Shown here one piece after another: positions 23,522-33,405 of a stretch of DNA of 64,000 nt (its first letter is position 1; every line of letters starts with the position of its first letter). Location of the stretch: the NCBI GenBank assembly GCA_031308135.1, contig JAHLJT010000631.1, forward strand, positions 220,885,584 through 220,949,583, given 5' to 3'. Both the position numbers and the translations under genes were made by a program. Source of the stretch: Acheta domesticus (taxonomy: Eukaryota > Arthropoda > Insecta > Orthoptera > Gryllidae). The notes under the pieces were generated by a model that worked only from the letters and a program-made list of their open reading frames with translations, did no database searches and had not been told where the DNA came from.

Positions 23522-23800
23522 GCTACGCCGAATTCAACCATTCTCTGCGGGGCAATTCTAGCGGCTGGCTGTTCTGATCGTTTTCCAGGATTTTGCAATC
23601 AGTACCAGGCGAATGCCGGAGCTGTACTTTAAAATCGGTTCCCCGACCGAGCGCAACCTTTCTTTCTTCATCCTTGTACCGTCTTCTCTCTTTCACACAC
23701 ACACACACACACATGCCTCCACACACATACCTCCACATACGTCGCGAGGCCATTTGGGAGAGCTTGTCCCAACTGGGGAAGTGACACTCAAAGCTTCAGG
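23522..23800 (+). mobile_element. SINE-A copy 5b, head-to-head with 5a, carrying (CA)n
   Basis: CCGAATTCAACCATTCTCTG and GGCAATTCTAGCGGCTGGCTG mark the plus-strand SINE-A body. An (AC)n run (23695-23712) and an ACACACATACCTCCACATAC stretch replace its ACTTACACACGCTCACATGC region. It ends near GAGCTTGTCCCAACTGGGG. Confidence 0.65.
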
Positions 23801-24019
23801 AAGAGAAGTACAAATACTTCTGTATGTTTTCGGAGCTCTTGAATTTTACTTCTTTTTCTGTATGTTTCGACATAGGAACAACATTTTAGAAACGACAAAA
23901 ATATGTTCAATTTATTGTAACAATCAATATTTTAATTGAAACAATTCTGCAAATATGGCCAGCGTACTAAGCTGAATGACTCATAATTATTCCGACAAAA
24001 ATCTCACTCTTATCGTTGC

Positions 24020-24545
24020 CTGAGGATTGATTGATTATTTCGTGTTTTCGGGCACGTCAACTAGTATGGTCATTAGTCCCGTAGGTGTAGTGCAGGGGGG
24101 TAGAGATGTCCTTCCTTTGATGGTGAGATCCGGCGCTAACCTCCACGCCGACTTGCAGAGTTTTCCCCATCCAGATCTCACTCATCAAGGGGGCACCGCC
24201 TCAGCCGGGTCGAGCTCTAAGCCCCCGACTGGTCTCCAGACATGTGTGGCAGTGTAGTTCATGTGAATGTAAGTGTGTGGAAGTAAAGGGTGAGGATAGA
24301 GTAAGTAAGAGGGAGGAAAGATCGCGTGCAGTGTCTGGCCCTTCTATTCAGAGTAGTGCTCCAAGCATTCTCCTGGTGTTGAACGGAACTATCGATCAGA
24401 GCAGCCAGCCGGTAGAATTCTTCAGACAACGGGTGAATTCGATCTAACTATGTAGCTAGTGTCGAAAAGTCTTCCATTGTCGGGACCCGAACCCTAGGAC
24501 CTCCCGGTCAGAGGCACCGCAATGCGATCAGTAGATCCACCTCAG
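24020..24545 (-). mobile_element. SINE-A copy 6, inverted, near full length
   Basis: The best-preserved head in the window: on the minus strand box B reads GGTTCGGGTCCC (24484-24495) and the head continues with GACCGGGAGGTCCTAGG. The body and tail region (GATTGATTGATTATTTCGTG at 24027 on plus) are present. Frames at 24027-24257 and 24244-24447 are repeat-derived. Confidence 0.8.
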
Positions 24546-25008
24546 TCAGTGTTTTCTTAGGAAGGTGTTTTTGCTCCTTCTGATCGTTTTTTGAGCATCG
24601 TTATTTCAAGAAAACTTGATTTTTTTATTATAGGGGAACACCATCTACATTGGACCACCGCCTTAATTAAGTCGTTTGTGTGAAAGATAGTATTGTACAT
24701 TCTTCTGCCCTCTAATGACATCAAACATAAACATTTAACTTCGTCATTGCAAGGAATAGCTAGAACGGTGATTCGAAAGACTGGAAAGCAGTTGGACGCG
24801 CTTTGCTGCGGGTACTTTAAATCATATAATTTTTCGTATTCTAAGCGTACTCAGAGACTTTTTAAGTGTATTCTTCACATTGATCACAGCCCCTTAGATG
24901 TAGTTTTTCCAGTCCACTACCCGCATTTTTCAACAAAAGGTGGTACTTATTGCGAGAGCACCAGAAGAAATCCCTTCATTCAATTCCGAATATTACTGAA
25001 CTGCTAGG
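24546..25008. other. No gene recognised
   Basis: A 104-codon plus frame (24693-25007) is open, but it shows no family motif, no plausible start context and no splice structure that I can support. Confidence 0.35.
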
Positions 25009-25184
25009 AAAAGTTTGCGAACTGCACCTGTGCCCAGTGCATTGAATGGATTTGCAGGAATCGGAATTTGGCTTGCGAACAGAAATGTGTTTCAAGATAA
25101 AACATTGTTGCAACATCTCTTAGAGATCAATTCACCAGTTGTTGGCAACCCCGAGATCAGAAAACCACATCTACAGAAACATCC

Positions 25185-25223
<39 letters not shown>

Positions 25224-25291
25224 CCGGAAGTTCCCGTTGGAAAAAAAGTTTGCGAACTGCACCTGTGCCCAGTGCATTGAATGGATTTGCA
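25009..25291 (+). repeat. Exact 48-bp direct repeat flanking a (GT)n segment
   Basis: The 48 bp that include AAAGTTTGCGAACTGCACCT and end GAATGGATTTGCA occur at 25009-25056 and 25244-25291 with no difference that I can see. The 187 bp between include a (GT)n run at about 25189-25219. This looks like a recent slippage or template-switch duplication. Confidence 0.8.
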
Positions 25292-25548
25292 ACCCCAGAT
25301 TCTATGTTGGATTTCATGAAAATTACCAGAACCAGTTTTTTCCGAAAAAATGATCTTTAAGAAAAATTGAGTTTTAAAGTTACATCCGGGCGCGATATTC
25401 AATCCGGCTGCGGCGTAACTACAATTGTATGATTGTTAAATGTTGCTGCATTCCATCATTTATCTGCTCTCACTATTTTACAAGTTATTCCTGTACTTTT
25501 GTTTTATTGCTACTATGACCTATTTAATACTCCCGAGAAAATACATCC

Positions 25549-26098
25549 AGTGATTAAAAGTATCCGGGCACGTTTCTGAAAATGACTAACCAGTTCGTGG
25601 CGCCCTCCTTCGGTATGCTGGAATTCAATAGGACGTTGGCCCATCCTTTGCCTTGATGACAGCTTCCACTCTCGCAGGCATATTTTCAATCAGGTGCTGG
25701 AAGGTTTAGCCTATTCTTCACGAAGTGCTGCACTGAGGAGGGGTATCGATGTAGGTCGGTGAGGACTGGCATGAAGTCTGCGTTCCAAAACATCCCAAAG
25801 ATGTTCGATAGGTTTCACGTCAGGACTGTATGCAGGCCAGTCCATTACAGGGATGTTATTGTCGTGTAACCACTCCATCACATGCCGTGCAGTATGAACA
25901 GGTGCTCGATCGTGTTGCAAGATGCAATCACCATCCCCGAATTGCTCTTAAACAGTTGGAAGCAAGGTGATTAAAACATCAACGTAGGCCTGCGCCGTGA
26001 TAGTGCCACGCAAAACATCAAGGGGCGCAAGCTCCCTCCATGAAAAACACGACCCCACCACTGCCTCCATGTCCGGATACTTTTGATCAGATAGTGTA
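25549..26098 (-). mobile_element. Internally deleted Tc1-like transposon
   Basis: Inverted ends GATTAAAAGTATCCGGGCAC (left, 25552-25571) and, inverted, TGATCAAAAGTATCCGGACA (right). Only the C-terminal half of the transposase survives, and the frame starts right inside the right terminal repeat, so the N-terminal DNA-binding half and first catalytic Asp have been deleted. Confidence 0.85.
25711..26068 (-). pseudogene. Tc1 transposase C-terminal fragment, one in-frame stop
   Basis: Two segments in the same frame, joined through a single TAA (25950-25948), encode the end of a DDE transposase. The segment AVVGSCFSWRELAPL matches the usual WGCFSW..G.G.L region. After the stop come the second catalytic Asp (QHDRAPVHTA) and the last Glu (PDVKPIEHLW) exactly 34 residues apart, the DD34E spacing of Tc1 elements. 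The first Asp and all the N-terminal DNA-binding domains are missing, so it cannot act. With one visible stop in the surviving half, decay looks moderate. Confidence 0.9.
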
Positions 26099-26236
26099 TG
26101 TACTACGTAATCACTCTTCTGTTCTGAACTTTTACATTTCTTTTTTGTCTTTGAAAATGCAACAATATTCACACAATGCTCATCATTTTCTTTGAATACT
26201 TCTGTGTTTTTGGTTGATAGCCTTTGAATATTCTAA

Positions 26237-27262
26237 GTTTCAATTTTCATAATTCTTTTTCTTGCCCTAAGTCCTTGTATATCATCTCCGTCAGATTCCG
26301 AGGCTTCGCTGAGAAATTTTGCAGGTGTTTTCGTTTCCCGAGTGATGACGTGCAGAGCCATCGCCTCAACCCCCGTACATGAGGAGCAAGGGATTTAAAT
26401 ATAATTTTCAAAAAGAGCTTTGTGTAGTCTGTAAAAATCAGAAGCATAAATTTGAAGTATGAATCTCGCATTTTCTCCGTAATTGACGAGCAGTATTTGA
26501 ATACGCGCTTCCTTGCCCTACAAATGAGCCGTTGAGAGCAAAAGTGGTGTAAGTCAAATTTTGGAAGATTTGAGTTAGATGCACAGGTAGATGGTTTGAA
26601 CATTGTTCCATCACGGGCTAAAATGGTGTGAGTCAAACTTCAGTATTTCTTAGCTAGAGGCCAATACAATGCAGAAGTAGCCAACAAGTTGCTCATACCG
26701 CTACATGCAAGAGTAGTATAAGTCACAGTTGGAAAAAAAACAACAGCTTCCAGGGGATCCCAAGAAATAGCTTATTTTATCTGCACCCATCACAGAATAA
26801 GCAGATCTAAAAAAAACATTTAATCGCTTTTAGTGATACGTGCACAGGTCAAAATCGCAACTTCAAAATTGCTCTCACTTTGTTGGAAATCGTGACAAAA
26901 TCATACTTTCACTATTTTTGCGTTACATTACTATCGCAGACGAAAATTGTGCTTACCAATTATTTGAATGTAAGTCATAGTTTTCAGGAACGGTGAGTGC
27001 AAAAGTGGTGAAAGTCAACAAAATAGTTACTTACTTAATTAATAAGCAATGTTCGGTCCAATATATCGGTGGTAAATTAAAATAATTTATTCTTAACACG
27101 TTTATAACACTTTAGATCATTTATTTCTAAGCATTATAGTTTTAAAGTAATTTTCGTTTACACGTCATTTTCCGGAAAGTATATTTTTGACTTTGCGCTC
27201 AACGGCTCAAATGGTAAATCCGCAAACTGCAAAGACCGCAGACTGCAAACTCCGCAGACTGC
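26237..27262. repeat. Unnamed element with recurring AAAGTGGTGTAAGTCA motif
   Basis: Variants of GCAAAAGTGGTGTAAGTCAAA occur at about 26537, 26617, 26706, 26968 (partial) and 26998, spaced irregularly. The sequence GAGCCGTTGAGAGCAAAAG (26527-26545) recurs inverted at 27189-27213. The right end carries short CGCAGACTGCAAA-type tandem units (27216-27262). The 129-codon minus frame (26247-26636) covers two of the motifs and shows no known domain. I read it as an old transposable element of unknown class. Confidence 0.45.
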
Positions 27263-27700
27263 TACAGGGTACTGAAGATCTGTAGGTGACTGCCTTTTGT
27301 ATGGTTATGTTGTTCTAATTTTTTTAAATTATATGTAGTTTAAATTATATACAAAATTTCGCAAACAGATTATTTGCATCATCAGGTGAACTTATTTTAC
27401 AAACCTATTTTTGATAGAAGGTAATAAAAGACAATTTCACGACATTTACATCGTAATAATTATAATACGATCAACTCTGAGGAAACGGATAAAAATTGCA
27501 TTAAGGAATTATCATCCAAATTTCCGAACATCGATAGAACCTACGTATATTTCAGAATTTTTATTTTGATAATCCAAATATATTATATAATAATATTAGA
27601 AAATATCCAAGACATAGCGGAATCTCTTAACATTCAAAGGTTTAGTACGATTTATTCGAATATAGAGACCAATATATTTACAAATTCTTATGATAATGTA
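27263..27700. other. No gene recognised
   Basis: AT-rich spacer between the preceding repeat and MITE-C copy 2. Confidence 0.4.
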
Positions 27701-28209
27701 TTACTCGTTCACTTTACATTTGCAGACGGAGCGCTGCGATCTGTTTACTTCAGGTCACTGCCGACTGAATGAGACACGCGCGTCTGCCGTAGATACTGAC
27801 CGTTTAATGATATAGATGGCGGTGAACAGCACACAGAACCCCAGCGGGGCAAGAATATAACCATTAAGCAGTAGATAAGTGCAAAGAAGAAATAAAAATA
27901 TTGTACGTGAATATTGTGAACAGCGTGTGGTATGATCCATTTTATTGTATATAACCTTAATCATTTAAGGGTGCGACTCTAACTCACTGTAAGAAAGGCA
28001 TAATTCGTCAGCTGTGTCCGTAGCGCTTGTGCTGATAATTCGTCAGCTGTGTCCGTAGCGCTTGTGCTGCCTTCGAAGGCAGCTGATCGGTCAGATGCTG
28101 ATTGACATCGGGACCATTCATGTATTCTCGGTTGTGTGTTTGGGCCTTCACTTTCAAAACAATATTAGTTCCTAATTCTGCCGTCTCCCAATGTAAAGTG
28201 AACGAGTAA
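27701..28209 (-). mobile_element. MITE-C copy 2, inverted, 509 bp, TA target
   Basis: Same ~30-bp inverted ends as copy 1 and flanking TA at 27699-27700 and 28210-28211. It is longer because of a 35-bp tandem duplication of TTCGTCAGCTGTGTCCGTAG (about 28005-28070). A 69-codon minus frame here (27755-27964) aligns well with the 72-codon frame of copy 1. Confidence 0.85.
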
Positions 28210-28604
28210 TAATTGCACAGTTGAGGCATCGTAGGTAATTCTATGCAGGCATTGCCTTTTGTTTTGTATTGACTGCATACCCCTCATTCACAGATTTTAT
28301 TTTCTTTTTCCCTTTTCTTCATTGTTTTCTTTCTTTCACTTTTCTTTCTATTTAATCTTTCCCTCTCCGCTCTTCTCTCCACTCCCCTCCTTCCCCTCGA
28401 CACCTTTTCCTCTTAATCCTTCCATCTCTCTGAGAAGATTTGCCTCAATCGCCCGTTGCTTTTAACCTCATTCGCTCATTCTCAGTTGGAGGGTACGTCC
28501 AAATCTGGATGTTCTTATTGTCAAAATTTACAGAATGACCATGTGTAGCGCATTATCTTGAATCAAAAGTATTTTTAAAGCTTTTAATGTGTGAAGTTGT
28601 TTAA
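28210..28604. other. CT-rich stretch, no gene
   Basis: 28295-28440 is strongly pyrimidine-biased (TTTCTTTTTCCCTTTTCTTC and similar). The short plus frame through it is Phe/Leu/Pro/Ser-rich for that reason. Confidence 0.4.
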
Positions 28605-29010
28605 TTAGTGACTCCAGGGGTCAACGACTAAGATCATTCTAGTTCCGTGTTACACATATTTTTAACGCGGAAGGTGCCGATGATCTTTCTCTGCATGACT
28701 AGCGAGATCCGGCGTCGGGGATTTTCCTCAACTAGGTATCTCCCAATAGCGTGGCACCGCCCCAGCCGGGACAAGCTCGCAGCTCCCGAACATGTCTCTT
28801 GACATATGTGATAGTGCAGTGCATGTAAGTGTGTGAGAGGGGTGAGGATGGCACGAAGTACAAGAAGGAAACATCGCGCGCGGTCCGTGGCCCGTTACCC
28901 AGGACACTGCTCTGGCATTCGTTTGGTGTTGATCGGGAAAACCGTAGAAAACAACTAATTAGAGGAGCCAGTCGCTAGAATTCTCCTCCAGACAGCGGTT
29001 AAATTCGATC
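28605..29010 (-). mobile_element. SINE-A copy 7, inverted
   Basis: Core landmarks CTAGCGAGATCCGGCGTCGG, GCACCGCCCCAGCCGGGACA, GTGTTGATCGGGAAAACCG and TAGAATTCTCCTCCAGACAG. The head is cut at about 29010, so no Pol III boxes remain. 29011-29373 shows nothing recognised. Confidence 0.7.
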
Positions 29011-29373
29011 CTAGCTTTAATGGGAGAGTACTCTCGTACTCTGCCTTGTAGAGATTTTTCATAAATTTTTAAACCTGTTTCATGTTTTACTATTTTATTG
29101 TCAATATTTTATTGTTTTTCTATTGTACTTTTTATGTTTTAGCATTGTTGATCACATTTTAATTATTATGATCTAATTAGTTTTGAATTTTACTTTTATT
29201 CTCTCGTTTTTATAACCTTGTTTAAAAAATTAGTGTGTCAAAAACGTTTGAATTTTTATAGCATGATGATGATGCAAGAAACCTGTTTGCGAAACGTTAT
29301 GCTCTCGACACAATAAGTAAATGTTTCAAGTTTGATTGTCGATAAAATAAAGGATATATTCCCATTACAATTC

Positions 29374-29551
29374 AGGCCTGTGTCACACGAGTGTTGCGTT
29401 GACGCCCGTCACCTAACGCTGATGACGTCAACTGCGTCGAACCTGCGCACTTGAGTCACTTCATGCACCTCGTAGATCAACACGCAGCACAGCTAGCGTC
29501 ATCAGCGTGAAGTAGCGCGCGTCAACGCAACGCTCGTGTGAAACACGCCTT
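29374..29551. mobile_element. 178-bp MITE (MITE-D)
   Basis: Inverted ends of about 30 bp: AGGCCTGTGTCACACGAGTG then TTGCGTTGACGC on the left, and the inverse of GCGTCAACGCAA then CGCTCGTGTGAAACACGCCT on the right. The interior holds the palindrome TGACGTCA (29423-29430). A target duplication is not clear, so the superfamily is left open. An (AAT)n-like stretch follows at 29598-29640. Confidence 0.8.
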
Positions 29552-29749
29552 AAGACTAAATCGCCAATCATTCGAAGTTCTCCACGTCTTGTTCACAATG
29601 ATGATGATAATAATTATTATTATCATTATTATTATTATAAATTATGAGTACATCAAGAAATGTGGTGATATAAGCAAAGTATAGGCAGAGAATATACTTC
29701 TGATTTCGATTTTTAAAAAATGAAACGGCGTATGAGCCTATCCTCGTTC

Positions 29750-31110
29750 TCTCGTGCTGGTCCGTGGACTGCACGCATGTGGAAACGCTAGCGCCTAAAC
29801 CGTTCGGTCGATTTTCTTCAAAATTGATATTCCCCAGTCGATCTGATTCTAGTCGAAGCTTTGTGATTTTGAAAAAGATTCTTTAAAATTTCGGGGTACT
29901 TTATATGAAGCCCCCCGGGGATTTTCAACATTTTCTCAAAAACGGCTCCAAATTTTTTCTTTAAATTTCTTGTATGAATAGAGGAAAATACACTTTTTAA
30001 CATGGCATAGGTCCGATTTTCACGTACAGCTCTGAAGTTTCGAAAATTGTGAAAGTTTGAATTTTTTTCGGCGTCTTTCTCCAACTACAAAATTGAAGAT
30101 AGAGATTTTTTCTTCAAATAATATTTGTTCTGCATATTGATTTCTTTAATAAAGGTCATGTAAATGTTTTTCAAAATTTTGGTAGTTTTCGTGCAATATT
30201 GCGTGCAATATGTGCAATTTTAAAAATTACAAAAACAAAATTTTCTCAAAAACGGCTCCAACTTTTTTCTTTAAACTTTTGGTAGGGATAGTGGTAAATG
30301 TACTCTATCAATGATATAAAAGCCATTTTGGTCTATCGGTTGGTTTTTTCAAAAATTACAAAAATGTAAATGTTTTTACTTGTCTCTCACGTCGTTAATA
30401 TTTACATTATCGGCGATTTTTTTACATTATTATATTTACGAGTATATATGCTTTAAATAATGTCAAGTAAAGATTCTCGAAAACACTACCGTTTTCTGTG
30501 AAAAGTAGCTCAAATTTCGGCATTTTCAGAAAAGCTCAAACGTCATTTTCTCGTACATGGCTGCAATTTTTTTCTTGAAACTTTTGTAACGGATAGTGCT
30601 AATTACACTCATTAGTATAGCGTGAAGTTTATTTTGAGTTTTTTTTTGTTTTTTTCAAAAATTATATAAATGTAAATTTTTTGAAAGATCTCTCACATCT
30701 TTAATATGCACATTATCCGCAATTTGTAAAGATGATTATATTTGTGAGTGTAAGTGCTTCAAATAACTTCAAATAAAGTATTTTGAAAACTCAAAAATTT
30801 TCTGTGAAAATGAGCTTCAAATTTTGCATTTTTAGTAGCGCTAAAACGCCATTTTCTCTTAAACGGCACATATTTTTAAAAGAAAATTGCCATTTACGGC
30901 TAGGTTTTTGTGTTCTTTAATATTCTAAAATTAATGTTTCTGTTCTACCAATAGGAAACCGAAAAATTAAGAAAATGACAAAAAAATGTACTTTTGGCGA
31001 TGATAGATGGTAGCTGGCAAGAAAGAGTATGTGGCAATTCCGAATAGCTAGCGAAGACCCAGGAAAATAGAAAACTAATACGGGAAAGTCTGTGCCATTC
31101 TGTTTCTGTT
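29750..31110 (+). repeat. Family R, long copy
   Basis: One of the two best copies. It starts at GGTCCGTGGACTGCACGCATG (degraded microsatellite site) and AAACGCTAGCGCCTAAACCG, passes through TATGAAGCCCCCCGGGGATTT, the thrice-repeated TTTTCTCAAAAACGGCTCCAA type segment, CTCACGTCGTTAATATTTAC and GGCTAGGTTTTTGTGTTCTT, and ends at AACTAATACGGGAAAGTCTG then TGCCATTCTG. The same sequence lies inverted at 53216-54600. Confidence 0.8.
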
Positions 31111-32299
31111 TTTTGACAAATAAATAAATAAAATAAATACGGTCATGCTTAATTTTTTCAAAATACGAGTAGTTTTTCTTTAATTTTGTGACAAACGTAA
31201 TAGGCCGCTGTAAATTTAGTGCGCTTCGGACAGCTGGATGCGTCGTAAATTAGAATGTGCAATTTTGTATATTATTTCTTTCTTCGTTTCTTACATTCGA
31301 ACTTTGTTATAGACTTACACATTAATATTTAAGAAATTGTTTATTTTGAAATATTTGAAATAAGTAAAAAGAATTAATAGCTCTCAGAATAGCGACAATG
31401 CAGGGTCTGCAACAATGGAATTCACTTTGCGCTCGCGAATATCTGTGAATGAGTGTCATTGTTGTGACCTATTGGAGCTGTATGAAAAGGAGTTATAATT
31501 GTCTAATTTATGTTGATATTTGCAGGCAAATATTTAGTTTTGCACCAAATGCTGTACCATTTGTAGTGAGTAGAGAATTTGTTGCATGGTTTTAAAATAC
31601 TCTTCCCTAATCATGGCCCAATGGAAGGCATTTCTATATTTCCAGGGTATCAGGCTTCTTTTTCCAATACAGGGTTACAAAACTTTTGCATTCTATTTTT
31701 GTGAAGTTGTAGAATTCACATAGTTCTGAAACCCTGCAATGGAAATAGTGAGTTCCAAGCGAAGATGTTAGTAGCGCATAAAGTGCAATATTACAGTACT
31801 ACTTAGCTGTTTCCTCTAATACGGGAAAGTAAGTGCTGTTCTAGCACCACTAGTTAGTTTATGCAGACATATGTATAACTACTTCTGAGAAAGACGTAGA
31901 TAGTTTACAAATAGATTTCCTTCGTAATATAATTTGTTATAAATATGCCATTCCAAATTAAAATGTAACAAAAATTGAAAAATATCTTTAAGTATACAGA
32001 AAAACGGGTACACGCAAATATGATTGACTTTTTGATTGTTTTATTGTTACGGAAAGGTACAGTTTTACCAGTTTCCAAAGCTTTGCCGCTTATCTCCAGA
32101 AAATCAGTAGAATGCGCCAAGTTCACTCCTCGTTAGCTGTTCACCAGAAGTCCCAAGTAGTAGCCACAATTCCAAAATTACCAATACAAAGTCGACGAGC
32201 GTAATCTAAAAGGCATATTCTAAAACTAAGGTACGTTTGCTTAAAAAAAGGTCATGAGACAAGGTTTTCGTTGACAGTAATATTTTAGTAAACATTGCT
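31111..32299. other. No gene recognised
   Basis: AT-rich. TACGGGAAAGTAAGTGCTG and AGCACCACTAGTTAG (31822-31858) is an isolated family R terminus. Confidence 0.4.
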
Positions 32300-33405
32300 T
32301 TACTTTTTCACATAAACGCCGTTCACGTCTATACACTTTCTGTAACGCTGACCAGCTTCTTTAATCCCTCTGCATAAAAGTCTGTCGCCCGGGAATTGAA
32401 CCAGCTGATAACGCCAGTCTTGAGTTCGGCGTTGTGAAATAGTTGTCCACTCAGCCACTGTTTCAAATGCATGAAGAGGAAATAGTTGCTCGGTGCGAGG
32501 TCGATATTACGCGGAGGTTAATCAAAAAGTTACCAACGAAAATCTTGAATATTCTCCTTAGATTTGGGTGCGGTGTGAGGGCGTGAGTTCTCGCAAAGGA
32601 GGATTATGCCAGAAGATAGTTCCTGCGGTGTCAACTCTGGATCGACGTCTCAGTTTGGTTAGCTTTTCACAATATATGTTAGCTGTAACTCACGGTCTAT
32701 AAAATCATTAAAAGGACGCCTTTTTCGTCCCAAAACAGTAGTTATCACTTTTCGTTTCGATAATGGAGACTGCTTAAACGTCTTTGGCTTGGGTGAACTT
32801 TAATGACACCACTGCATTGACTGATCTCTCGATTCTGCAGTAACCACGTCTCATCGCCCGTACAATGTGGGAAAACAAATGATCTCCATCTCGTCTATAG
32901 CGCTCTGAAAATGTCGTGTACTACCCGTTCTTTGTCCTTTGTGTTGATCAATGAACATTTTTGACACCAGTCTCGCAAATAGTTTCCGATATCAATGCTG
33001 TTCAGTGACAATCCTGTAAATTGAGGTTCGACCCCCAGTTCAAAAGGACAGTATTACTTTTTCCTCTTGACAAATGCAGATTTCAGTCATTGCTTTACTA
33101 TTTTAAAACGTATTAATAAAATTTTGCATTTTAGACAGACCACCAATCACCAATCACTTCGATGTTTTTGGTTCACTAGATCAAAGATGTCGATGATCCG
33201 AATACTGGACCTGCCACTCCGCTGATCATCGTATATATTTGTGCGTCCATTTCGAAATTCTCGACACCATTTTCGAGCTTGTTTGTCATTCATCATTTCA
33301 GGATAATTCGCGTTAGATTTCAGCTGCTGAAGATCCTTTTGCCAGCAAAAACCTCATCACACCGCGCACTTCACGACTGGCGGGATCTAAGATTTTCTCG
33401 GCCAT
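32300..33405 (-). pseudogene. Mariner transposase, full length but broken
   Basis: On the minus strand the start reads MAEKILDPASREVRGVMRFL, followed after a stop and frameshift by WCREFRNGRTNIYDDQRSGR, the mariner N-terminal helix-turn-helix region. The C-terminal part contains DLAPSNYFLFMHLKQWLSG (the mariner third-Asp region, a DD34D family), FYAEGLKKL and, in another frame, RYRKCIDVNGVYVKK before TAA at 32302-32300. Roughly 1,106 bp against about 1,040 for an intact gene, with several stops and frame changes, so it is inactive. Terminal inverted repeats are not clearly visible; TTGCTTAAAAAAAGGTCATG near 32238 may be part of one. Confidence 0.9.
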
